This document shows, piece by piece, positions 25,233 to 32,171 of a stretch of 34,297 nucleotides of DNA. The number at the start of each line of letters is the position of its first letter. Position 1 is the first letter of the stretch. The notes below the pieces were generated by a model. That model worked only from the letters and a program-made list of their open reading frames with translations. It did not search any database and was not told where the DNA came from. Made by a program: the position numbers and the translations under genes. This stretch comes from Rhodocyclaceae bacterium. Its GTDB lineage: Bacteria; Pseudomonadota; Gammaproteobacteria; Burkholderiales; Rhodocyclaceae. Location of the stretch: assembly GCA_016791205.1 (NCBI GenBank), contig JAEUNH010000122.1:1-34297 (forward strand), read 5' to 3'.

Positions 25233-26498
25233 TTCGGGCGACGCGTTCCAGGGCGCCACGCGCGCGAGCAGCAGCATTCCCGGCGCCGCCAGCACGGTGC
25301 AGAGCAGGAAGAAATCGAACCAGCCCATCTGCCCGACCAGCCAGCCGGTGCTGGCGTTGATGAAGGTGCGCGGCACCGCCATCAGGCTGGTGAACAGCGC
25401 GAACTGCGTCGCCGTGTACGCCGGATGCGTGGTGCGGGCGATGAAGGCGACGAAGGCCGCGGTGCCGAGGCCGACGCCGAGCGCCTCGATGCCGATGACG
25501 ACCGCCAGCGCGATCCGCTGGTCGGCGCCGATGGCCGCCTGCGGCCCCAGCCAGGCCAGCCAGGCGAAGCCGAGGATCGCCGCCCACTGCACGAAGCCGA
25601 AGACCCACAGCGCGCGGTTGATGCCGAGGCGCACCATCCACAATCCGCCCAGCAGCCCGCCGATGACGCTCGGCCACAGCCCGGCGTGCTTGGCCACCAG
25701 GCCAATGTCCGACTTGGAGAAACCCATTTCCAGATAGAACGGCGTGGCCAGCGCCGTGCACATCGAGTCGCCCAGCTTGTAGAGGAAGATGAAGGCCAGC
25801 ACGTAGCCGGCCTCGCGCCAGCCGTTGCGCGCGATGAATTCATGGAAGGGCTCGACCACCGCCTCGCGCAGCGTCTTCGGCGCCGCCCGCGCCGCCGGCG
25901 CCTCGCGCACCATGAGGGTCATCGCCATGCCCGGCAGCATGAACAGCGCGGTGACGACGAACACCTGCAGCCAGGGGAAATGGTCGGCGAGGATCAGCGA
26001 CAGCGAGCCGGGCACCAGACCGGCGACCTTGTAGGCATTCACATGCACCGCGTTGCCCAGCCCCAGCTCGATTTCCGGCAGCAGCTCGCGGCGGTAGGCG
26101 TCGAGCACGATGTCCTGCGTCGCCGAAAGAAAGGCCACCAGCACCGAGAACAGCACGACGAGGCCGAGGTCGGCCTGCGGCGAGAGAAAGCCGAAGGCCG
26201 CCACCGAGAACAGCAGGCCGATCTGGGTGGCCAGCATCCAGCCGCGCCGCCGCCCCAGCACGGGCAGCGCGTAGCGGTCGAGCAGCGGCGACCAGAGGAA
26301 CTTCCAGGTGTAGGGCATCTGCACCAGGGTCAGCGCGCCGATGGCGGCGAGGCTCAGGCCCTCGGTCTTCAGCCAGGCCGGCAGGAGATTGAGCAGGATG
26401 AACAGCGGCAGGCCGGAGGAAAACCCCGTGAACACGCAGATCAGCATGCGCCGGTTGAGCAGCGCGGCAAGCACCGACGGTTTTTTTTGTTCGGTCAT
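25221..26498 (-). CDS. ampG: AmpG-type muropeptide permease (MFS)
   Basis: This 425-residue polytopic transporter begins RRMLICVFTGFSSGLPLFILLNLLPAWLKTEGLSLAAIGAL, the AmpG/RhmT pattern. It continues with KFLWSPLLDRY and SATQDIVLDAYRRELL, both hallmarks of AmpG, and has about 12 hydrophobic segments. AmpG imports anhydro-muropeptides for cell wall recycling. That fits the amount of peptidoglycan machinery in the window, though it lies with methionine genes. An A8 tract runs through codons 4-6 (CAAAAAAAACC). It begins 24 bases after metW on the same strand. Confidence 0.88.
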   Translation of the reverse strand: MTEQKKPSVLAALLNRRMLICVFTGFSSGLPLFILLNLLPAWLKTEGLSLAAIGALTLVQMPYTWKFLWSPLLDRYALPVLGRRRGWMLATQIGLLFSVAAFGFLSPQADLGLVVLFSVLVAFLSATQDIVLDAYRRELLPEIELGLGNAVHVNAYKVAGLVPGSLSLILADHFPWLQVFVVTALFMLPGMAMTLMVREAPAARAAPKTLREAVVEPFHEFIARNGWREAGYVLAFIFLYKLGDSMCTALATPFYLEMGFSKSDIGLVAKHAGLWPSVIGGLLGGLWMVRLGINRALWVFGFVQWAAILGFAWLAWLGPQAAIGADQRIALAVVIGIEALGVGLGTAAFVAFIARTTHPAYTATQFALFTSLMAVPRTFINASTGWLVGQMGWFDFFLLCTVLAAPGMLLLARVAPWNASPESVR

Positions 26499-26522
26499 CC
26501 GGCGCGATTCTACGCCGGAAGC

Positions 26523-27122
26523 TTACTGCGCCGCGCGGCCCAGCCGGTATACGGCGATGCTGGCGTTGAGGTTGAGGTCCTCGGTGACGATGTTGTCGCC
26601 CTCGAAGCCGAGGCGCTCGCGCAGGACGATGCCGCGCTCGGCGCACAGCGCCTCGAAGTCGGCCATGGTGAAGAAGCGCACGTTGGGCGAGTTGAACCAC
26701 TGGTAGGGCAGGCTCTCGGAGACCGGCATGCGCCCCGCGGCGATGGCCTTGCGGTGGCTGCGGTGGCCGAAGTTGGGAAAGCTCACCACCGCCTCGCGCC
26801 CCACCCGCAGCATCTCCGCCAGCAGCCGCTCCGTGTGGCGCACCGTCTGCAGCGACAGCGACATCACGACGTGGTCGAAGAAGCCGTCCTCGAAGCCGGA
26901 GAGGCCGGCCTCCAGGTCGATCTGGATGACGTTCACGCCGTTCCCGATGCAGGCGAGGATGTTGGCCGGATCGTTGTCGGCGCCGTAGCCGAGCACGCCC
27001 TTCTCGTCGCGCAGGTAGCGCAGCAGGCTGCCGTCGCCGCAGCCCAGGTCGAGCACCTTCTCGCCCGGCTTGATCCACTTGGCGATGACGTCGAAGTCGA
27101 GGCGGCCGAGGACGTTGGTCAT
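26523..27122 (-). CDS. metW: Methionine biosynthesis protein MetW
   Basis: This 199-residue class I methyltransferase-like protein has the SAM-binding motif VLDLGCGDGSLL near the N-terminus. Further family blocks are DHVVMSLSLQTVRHTERLLAEMLRVG, VSFPNFGHRSHR and PYQWFNSPNVRFFTMADFE. MetW acts with MetX in proteobacterial homoserine acylation. The ATG at 27120-27122 gives the usual MetW N-terminus (LGRLDFDVIAKWI). A longer frame upstream would translate the repeat element between metX and metW and is rejected. Confidence 0.94.
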   Translation of the reverse strand: MTNVLGRLDFDVIAKWIKPGEKVLDLGCGDGSLLRYLRDEKGVLGYGADNDPANILACIGNGVNVIQIDLEAGLSGFEDGFFDHVVMSLSLQTVRHTERLLAEMLRVGREAVVSFPNFGHRSHRKAIAAGRMPVSESLPYQWFNSPNVRFFTMADFEALCAERGIVLRERLGFEGDNIVTEDLNLNASIAVYRLGRAAQ

Positions 27123-27237
27123 GACACGGCCCACCCCCCCGCCCCCGCCCCGAGGGCGGGGGTGACGGTCGTTCGCGGGCTTCGCCCGCTCCTGGCGGTT
27201 GACTGCGCCGTCCTTGGGACGGCCCGGCGGACGGCGC
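27123..27237 (-). repeat. Modular GC hairpin element, copy B (metX/metW)
   Basis: The 115-base metX-metW gap is almost entirely three hairpins. They are CCGTCC/GGACGG (27209-27222), GCGGGC/GCCCGC (27175-27189), and a nine-base CCCCCGCCC/GGGCGGGGG stem with a three-base loop (27142-27162) followed by TGACGG on the plus strand. Read on the minus strand it contains CCGCCGGGCCGTCCCAAGG, nearly identical to copy A. Its orientation relative to the flanking genes is opposite to copy A, which favours a dispersed repeat over a gene-specific attenuator. Confidence 0.6.
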
Positions 27238-28368
27238 TCATGTATTGATGCCTTCAAAGTAAGCCCGCAGCACGGCGTGGTAGTGCGGGTCGTCGAGCAG
27301 GAAGGAATCGTGGCCGGCCATCGACTCGACCTCGGCGTAGCTGACATCGAGGCCGTTGTGCACCAGGCCGTAGACGATCTCGCGCGAGCGCTCCGGCGCG
27401 AAGCGCCAGTCGGTCGAGAAAGAGACGACGAGGAACTTCGCCTTGGCCCGCGCCAGCGCCGCGGCGAGCCGGCCGCCGTAATCGCGCGCCGGATCGAAGT
27501 AGTCGAGCGCCTTGGTGGTGATGAGATAGGTGTTGGCGTCGAAGAAGCCGGCGAACTTGTCGCCCTGGTAGCGCAGGTAGGACTCGATCTCGAAGTCCAC
27601 GTCGTAGCTGTAGCGCAGGTCCGCCTGGCGCAGCCTGCGGCCGAACTTCTCCGCCATCTGGTCGTCGGAGAGATAGGTGATGTGGCCGAGCATGCGCGCC
27701 AGGCGCAGGCCGCGCGCCGGCACCACGCCGTGCTCGTAGTAGTGGCCGCCGTGGAAATCCGGATCGGTGAGGATGGCCTGGCGCGCCACCTCGTTGAAGG
27801 CGATGTTCTGCGCGGTGAGCTTCGGCGCCGAGGCGATCGCCAGGGCGTGGCGGATGCGCTCCGGATACTCCAGCGCCCACTGCATGGCCTGCATGCCGCC
27901 CAGGCTGCCGCCGATCACCGCCGCCCAGGCCTCGATGCCGAGCCGGTCGGCCAGCCGCGCCTGCGCCGCCACCCAGTCCTCGACCGTCACCACCGGAAAG
28001 TCGGCGCCCCAGGGACGGCCGCTGGCCGGATTGGGCGACATCGGCCCGGTCGAGCCGAAGCAGCCGCCGAGGTTGTTCACGCCGACGACGAAGAACTTGC
28101 GCGTATCCAGCGGCTTGCCCGGGCCGATCAGGTTGTCCCACCAGCCGAGGTTCTTCGGGTTGCCGGCGTGCCAGCCTGCAACGTGGTGGTTGCCGGAGAG
28201 GGCGTGGCAGACCAGCACCGCGTTGCTGCGCGCGGCGTTCAGCTCGCCGTAGGTCTCGTAGACCAGCTCGAAGGCCGGCAGCGCCGCGCCCCCCGAGAGG
28301 GTCAGCGGTGCATCGAAACGGGCGCGCTGCGGCGCCACTTCCCCAACGCTGTTCGTCGATGTGTCCAT
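27238..28368 (-). CDS. metX: Homoserine O-acyltransferase MetX
   Basis: This 376-residue alpha/beta hydrolase has the nucleophile elbow IGGSLGGMQ (Ser155), an aspartate in [10 protein letters not shown] and the histidine in [35 protein letters not shown] and [12 protein letters not shown] are typical of MetX. It acylates homoserine, with acetyl- or succinyl-CoA, as the first committed methionine step. The acyl donor cannot be told from what I can see, and some MetX proteins use succinyl-CoA. The ATG at 28366-28368 has no clear ribosome binding site and follows a SAM-II riboswitch and hairpin, so expression is probably SAM controlled. Confidence 0.95.
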   Translation of the reverse strand: MDTSTNSVGEVAPQRARFDAPLTLSGGAALPAFELVYETYGELNAARSNAVLVCHALSGNHHVAGWHAGNPKNLGWWDNLIGPGKPLDTRKFFVVGVNNLGGCFGSTGPMSPNPASGRPWGADFPVVTVEDWVAAQARLADRLGIEAWAAVIGGSLGGMQAMQWALEYPERIRHALAIASAPKLTAQNIAFNEVARQAILTDPDFHGGHYYEHGVVPARGLRLARMLGHITYLSDDQMAEKFGRRLRQADLRYSYDVDFEIESYLRYQGDKFAGFFDANTYLITTKALDYFDPARDYGGRLAAALARAKAKFLVVSFSTDWRFAPERSREIVYGLVHNGLDVSYAEVESMAGHDSFLLDDPHYHAVLRAYFEGINT

Positions 28369-28374
28369 GCAATG

Positions 28375-28406
28375 AAAAACCCAGCCGGCTTAGCGCTGGA
28401 CTGGGT
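28375..28406 (-). terminator. Terminator-like hairpin in metX leader
   Basis: On the minus strand ACCCAG (28401-28406) can pair with CTGGGT (28379-28384), or in a shifted register GTCCAGC with GCTGGGT, followed by TTTTT. It lies right after the SAM-II aptamer and seven bases before the metX ATG. It is the likely expression platform, ending transcription when SAM is bound, though the alternative antiterminator pairing was not worked out. Confidence 0.6.
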
Positions 28407-28408
28407 CG

Positions 28409-28464
28409 CCCTCGCTTTAGCCGTATTTGTTAAGCGCCCGCAAGCTGACGGTCAAATCGGCGCT
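28409..28464 (-). ncRNA. SAM-II class riboswitch upstream of metX
   Basis: On the minus strand AGCGCC (28459-28464) pairs perfectly with GGCGCT (28433-28438) as P1. The enclosed loop begins GATTTGACCGT, and the 3' segment after P1 reads TAACAAATACGGCTAAAGCGAGGG in pieces TAACAAAT, ACGGCTAAA and GCGAGGG. From memory, SAM-II aptamers have GATTTAACCGT in the loop and TGATAAATGTAGCTAAAAAGGG-like 3' strands; order, spacing and the GCTAAA core agree. CCGT with ACGG and ATTTG with CAAAT give the pseudoknot or triplex partners. It would bind S-adenosylmethionine and turn metX down. Confidence 0.85.
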
Positions 28465-28472
28465 GTGGGGCA

Positions 28473-28501
28473 AAGTTACCTTGGCCTGCGGCGGCTGTCA
28501 A
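28473..28501 (-). promoter_or_regulatory. Promoter of the SAM-II/metX transcript
   Basis: A consensus TTGACA (28496-28501) and TAACTT (28473-28478) are separated by 17 bases on the minus strand. The expected start, near 28466, falls at the 5' edge of the aptamer. The TTGACA overlaps the TGA stop of ptsI (28498-28500), so metX is transcribed independently of the PTS genes. Confidence 0.7.
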
Positions 28502-30222
28502 ATTGCGTTGAGCCGCTCCAGCTGCTGGCGCAGCTTGGCCGGCTCGTCGCAGTTGAGGAGCCGGGTCACCTTGCGGCGCAGCTGGGCCAGGTCGCTGCGC
28601 AGGACTTCCTGCTTGACTTCGAGGATCTGCGCCGGATGCATGGAGAACTGGCGCAGGCCCATGCCGAGCAGCAGGCGGGTGAGCTTGGGATCGCCGGCCA
28701 TCTCGCCGCACACCGCCACCGGCAGGCCAGCGCGGGCGCCGGCCTGGATGGTGTGAGCGATCAGGCGCAGCACGGCCGGGTGCAGCGGGTCGTAGAGGTG
28801 GGCCACCGCCTCGTCGGTGCGGTCGATGGCCAGGGTGTACTGGATCAGGTCGTTGGTGCCGATGGAGAGGAAGTCGAGCTTCTGCAGGAACACCCCGAGG
28901 GCCAGCGCCGCGGCGGGGATCTCCACCATGCCGCCGATCTCGATGCCTTCGTCGAAGGCCTGGCCGCGGGCGCGCAGTTGGGCCTTGGCCTGCTCGACCA
29001 GGGCCAGGGTCTGCTCGATCTCGTGGGCGTGGGCCAGCATCGGCACCAGCAGCCGGATGCGGCCGTGATGCGAGGCCCGCAGCATGGCGCGCAACTGGGT
29101 GAGGAAAACCTGCGGCTCGGCCAGGCAGTAGCGGATGGCGCGCTGGCCGAGCGCCGGGTTGGTTTCCAGGCGCTCGACGCCGCGCAGGTTCTTGTCGGCG
29201 CCGATGTCGAGGGTGCGGATCACCACGGGGCGCCCCTCCATGGCCGCGGCCACGCTGCGGTAGGCCTCGAACTGCTCCTCCTCGTCGGGCATGCCGTCGC
29301 GGTTGAGGAACAGGAACTCGGTGCGGAACAGGCCGATGCCGGCGGCGTCCACCGCCTTCACCTGGGGGATGTCGCCGGGCAGCTCGATGTTGGCGGTCAG
29401 CTCGATGTCCACTCCGTCGAGGGTGGCGGCGCGCGACTTCTTCAGGCGTTTGAGCTTGGCCCGCTCCAGCTCCAGCGCGCTCTTGCGCAGCCGATACTCC
29501 TCCAGCACGCGGGCATCCGGGTCGACGATCAGCACTCCGCGCGTGCCGTCGATCACCAGCATGTCGTCCTCGCGGATCAGGTGGCGGGCGTGGTGCAGGC
29601 CGACCACGGCGGGGATCGCCAGGCTTCTCGCCACGATGGCGGTGTGCGAGGTGGCGCCGCCCAGGTCGGTGACGAAGCCGCCGATCTTCAGCTGCTTGAA
29701 CTGGAGGGTATCGGCCGGCGACAGGTCGTGGGCGACGACGATGAGGTGCTCGCCCTTGCCGTGCCGCGGCGGGTGGCCGGGATGGCCCATCAGCACCTTC
29801 AGCACCCGCTCGACCACCTGCACCACGTCGGCCTTGCGCTCGCGCAGGTATTCGTCCTCGATCTGCTCGAACTGCTCGACCAGCTGCTCCATCTGCTGCA
29901 CCAGGGCCCACTCGGCGTTGCAGCGCCGCGCGCGGATCAGTTCGCGGGTGGACTCGATCAGCATCGGGTCGGCCAGCAGCATGTGGTGCAGGTCGATGAA
30001 GGCGGTCAGCTCCGAGGGGGCATTGGCATCGGCGCCGGCCATCAGCGCGTCGAGCTCGCCCTGTACCTCGGCCACGGCCTGGCCGAAGCGGGCGATTTCC
30101 TCGTCGACATAGCGGCCGGGCAGGACGTAGTGCTCGACCTCGATCAGGGCGTGAGAGACGAGGTGGGCGTGGCCGATGGCGATGCCGTGGGAGACGGCCA
30201 GGCCGTGAAGGGTGAAACTCAC
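28498..30222 (-). CDS. ptsI: PTS enzyme I (phosphoenolpyruvate-protein phosphotransferase)
   Basis: The 574-residue product carries the phospho-accepting His193 in LGGATSHTAIVARS, the PEP-binding FRTEFLFLNRDGMPDEEEQ and the GEMAGDPKLT segment near the C-terminus. It takes phosphate from PEP and gives it to HPr. It starts with GTG (30220-30222) overlapping the ptsH stop. No sugar permease (EIIBC) gene is nearby, in keeping with a regulatory rather than transport PTS. Its stop codon overlaps the metX promoter. Confidence 0.96.
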   Translation of the reverse strand: MSFTLHGLAVSHGIAIGHAHLVSHALIEVEHYVLPGRYVDEEIARFGQAVAEVQGELDALMAGADANAPSELTAFIDLHHMLLADPMLIESTRELIRARRCNAEWALVQQMEQLVEQFEQIEDEYLRERKADVVQVVERVLKVLMGHPGHPPRHGKGEHLIVVAHDLSPADTLQFKQLKIGGFVTDLGGATSHTAIVARSLAIPAVVGLHHARHLIREDDMLVIDGTRGVLIVDPDARVLEEYRLRKSALELERAKLKRLKKSRAATLDGVDIELTANIELPGDIPQVKAVDAAGIGLFRTEFLFLNRDGMPDEEEQFEAYRSVAAAMEGRPVVIRTLDIGADKNLRGVERLETNPALGQRAIRYCLAEPQVFLTQLRAMLRASHHGRIRLLVPMLAHAHEIEQTLALVEQAKAQLRARGQAFDEGIEIGGMVEIPAAALALGVFLQKLDFLSIGTNDLIQYTLAIDRTDEAVAHLYDPLHPAVLRLIAHTIQAGARAGLPVAVCGEMAGDPKLTRLLLGMGLRQFSMHPAQILEVKQEVLRSDLAQLRRKVTRLLNCDEPAKLRQQLERLNAI

Positions 30223-30488
30223 TCCCCTTCCCCAAATTTGTCGGCGATCAGCTTGAGGATGGCCTGCAGGGCGGCGTCGGCGTCCGCCCCTTCGGTCTCG
30301 ACCACCACCTTGGCGCCCTTGGCGGCGGCCAGCATCATGACGCCCATGATGCTCTTGGCGTTGACGCGGCGGTTGTTGCGCTCCAGCCAGACCTCGCTGG
30401 CGAAGGCGGTGGCTGTCTGGGTCAGCTTGGCCGAGGCGCGGGCGTGCAGGCCGAGCTTGTTGACGATCTCCGCTTCAGCCCTGGGCAT
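30219..30488 (-). CDS. ptsH: HPr phosphocarrier protein
   Basis: This 89-residue HPr keeps His15 (KLGLHARAS) at the canonical position, and Ser46 with its context NAKSIMGVM, the site used by HPr kinase/phosphorylase. Both regulatory phosphorylations are therefore possible, although no hprK gene is in the window. It overlaps the EIIA gene upstream by 14 bases and ptsI downstream by four. Confidence 0.97.
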   Translation of the reverse strand: MPRAEAEIVNKLGLHARASAKLTQTATAFASEVWLERNNRRVNAKSIMGVMMLAAAKGAKVVVETEGADADAALQAILKLIADKFGEGE

Positions 30489-30879
30489 CGCGCGCCGCCT
30501 TCATCAGCATCACGCCGTCGCGCCCGCCCGCCACGGTCTTGGCGATCAGCGTCTCCATGTCCTTCTCGCGGTAGGTCAGGGCCCGCAGCAGCATCGGCAG
30601 GCTGACCCCGGCCACACCCTCGACCTGGCCGGGAACGATCAGCTTGAGCGCGATGTTGGAAGGGGTGGCGCCGAAGATGTCGGTGAGCAGCAGCACGCCA
30701 CGGCCCGAATCCACCAGCTTCATCATCTCGCGGGCCAGCGGCAGGGCGTCGAGCGGATCGTCCTGGCCGGAGACGCCGAGCTGGGCGATCTGCGGCGGGC
30801 GCTTGTTGAGCACATGGCAGGCGCACTGGACGAGGGATTCGCCCAGGCTGCCGTGGGTGATGAGAAAAATGCCGATCAT
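30475..30879 (-). CDS. PTS EIIA component, mannose family
   Basis: This 134-residue EIIA(Man)-type protein has the phosphorylation site His9 (LITHGSLGES) and the conserved LLTDIFGATPSNIA and VSLPMLLRAL segments. It is a stand-alone domain with no fused EIIB. With HPr and EI it forms a phosphorelay that in betaproteobacteria is thought to sense metabolic state, for example polyhydroxyalkanoate or nitrogen status; the output is not visible here. A TACAAT -10 box (30903-30908, minus strand) lies just upstream. Confidence 0.93.
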   Translation of the reverse strand: MIGIFLITHGSLGESLVQCACHVLNKRPPQIAQLGVSGQDDPLDALPLAREMMKLVDSGRGVLLLTDIFGATPSNIALKLIVPGQVEGVAGVSLPMLLRALTYREKDMETLIAKTVAGGRDGVMLMKAARDAQG

Positions 30880-30902
30880 GATCGCCTTGGAGTGCCAAAG
30901 CG

Positions 30903-30908
30903 ATTGTA
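30903..30908 (-). promoter_or_regulatory. -10 box for the EIIA-HPr-EI operon
   Basis: TACAAT on the minus strand lies in the 42-base gap before the EIIA start. It predicts a leader of about 17 bases that includes AAGG as a weak ribosome binding site. No strong -35 match at 17 bases. Confidence 0.45.
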
Positions 30909-30921
30909 ACCGAAGGGTGAA

Positions 30922-31107
30922 TCAGCGCAGGAAGAGGAACAGAAAAGTCAGTCCCGCCAGGACGGCGATGCCCCAGGCGAGCTGGCGGGCCAGGCGGGCG
31001 TTGTCCGCCTCCTGCGCCCGCTCGGCGTCGACCAGCCGGCGCAGGCGGCGCAGCACGTCCAGGCCGACGCGCCGGCGCACCATCCGTTCTACAAGCCCAT
31101 CGCTCAT
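30922..31107 (-). CDS. Tiny membrane protein downstream of apbE
   Basis: The 61-residue product has an arginine-rich amphipathic first half (LVERMVRRRVGLDVLRRLRRLVDAERAQ) and a C-terminal membrane helix (LAWGIAVLAGLTFLFLFLR). The ATG (31105-31107) overlaps the apbE stop as ATGA, a sign of genuine translational coupling. Function is unknown. Confidence 0.65.
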   Translation of the reverse strand: MSDGLVERMVRRRVGLDVLRRLRRLVDAERAQEADNARLARQLAWGIAVLAGLTFLFLFLR

Positions 31108-32171
31108 GGTTCGCTCACGATCTTCATGTCGGACGCCAGCATTGTAAGCCGCTCGCGCAAAGCCGCCGTGACGTGCATCACGCCGCCGCCGTCGATCAGC
31201 AACGCCTGTTCCACCCCGAGGCGCCGCGCCAGGCCGCGCCATTCCCCGGGGCCGGCGATGAACAGCGGCTTGCTGGCCGCGTCCGACAGCGCGCCGGCGC
31301 CCCGAAGGACGTACCCTTGGGGGGTGCGCGCCTGGGGCGGGATCAGCACGGTCACCGCCTGCACGCCCTCGGCCGGCCGGCCCGTGCGCGGATCGAGCAG
31401 GTGGCAATAGCGCCGGCCGTCGATCTCGAAGTAACGCTGGTAGTCGCCCGAGGTGCCGATGGCTTCGCCGTCCCGCAATTCCAGCGTCGCCAGCGGCGCG
31501 GCGGCGCGCGGATGCTGGATGCCGACGCGCCAGGGCGTGCCGCCCTTGTCGCCCAGCGCCATGACGTTGCCGCCGATGTTGATGAGGGCGTTGCTGACGC
31601 CCTTCTCCTTCAGGATGGCGGCGGCCCGGTCGAGGGCGTAGCCCTTGGCGTAGCCGCCGAGGTCGAGCTGCACGGCCCGGTTGCGGCTGGTGGCGCGCTC
31701 CCCGGCGAAGGACAGGTCGCTCATGCGCGGCTGCGCCTTGACCACCGCCTCGACCGCCGTCCTGTCCGGCAGCAGCGGCTTGAACTCGTCCGTGTGAAAA
31801 CCCCACAGCGCCACCAGCCTGCCGATGGCGGGATCGAAAAGATGGTCGGAGCGCGCCGCGATGTCCGCCGCGTCCTCGAGCAGAAAAGTCAGTTCCCCGG
31901 ACACGGCGATGGCGCGTTCGCCGCGGGCGATGGCGCCGTTCAACGCCGTCAGCTCGGAAGGCTGCCAGGCATGCAGCATGCGGTGCAGGCGGTCGAACTC
32001 GGCCAGCACGGCGGCCAGCGCCTGCGCCGCCCGGTCGGCCGACTCGCCCCACACCGAGACCTCGACGCGGGTGCCGAAGACATAGGCTTCGCGCTGGTGC
32101 AGTTGCGGCGCCCTGGCGCAGGCCGACAGCAGCAGTGCCGCGAGGAGCAGTGCGGCGCCTAACCGCCGCAT
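31104..32171 (-). CDS. apbE: FAD:protein FMN transferase, lipoprotein type
   Basis: The 355-residue product has a lipoprotein signal (MRRLGAALLLAALLLSAC). ApbE motifs follow: LDLGGYAKGYALDRAAA, LINIGGNVMALGDKGG and YCHLLDPRTGRPAEG. The enzyme attaches FMN to threonines of periplasmic or membrane flavoproteins such as the NqrB/NqrC and RnfD/RnfG subunits or NosR. No client gene is nearby. The ATG lies within the 3' end of gshB (13-base overlap). Confidence 0.94.
   Translation of the reverse strand: MRRLGAALLLAALLLSACARAPQLHQREAYVFGTRVEVSVWGESADRAAQALAAVLAEFDRLHRMLHAWQPSELTALNGAIARGERAIAVSGELTFLLEDAADIAARSDHLFDPAIGRLVALWGFHTDEFKPLLPDRTAVEAVVKAQPRMSDLSFAGERATSRNRAVQLDLGGYAKGYALDRAAAILKEKGVSNALINIGGNVMALGDKGGTPWRVGIQHPRAAAPLATLELRDGEAIGTSGDYQRYFEIDGRRYCHLLDPRTGRPAEGVQAVTVLIPPQARTPQGYVLRGAGALSDAASKPLFIAGPGEWRGLARRLGVEQALLIDGGGVMHVTAALRERLTMLASDMKIVSEP

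Noticed and set aside
27123..27347. N-terminal extension of MetW by 75 residues.
   Set aside because: The extra residues translate the hairpin repeat and the end of metX; the ATG at 27120-27122 gives the family N-terminus.
27199..30909. A 1236-codon plus-strand open frame spanning the metX-ptsI-ptsH-EIIA region.
   Set aside because: It is antisense to four clearly recognisable genes, has low-complexity Val/Gly/His/Gln composition typical of reverse-strand frames in GC-rich DNA, and no domain.
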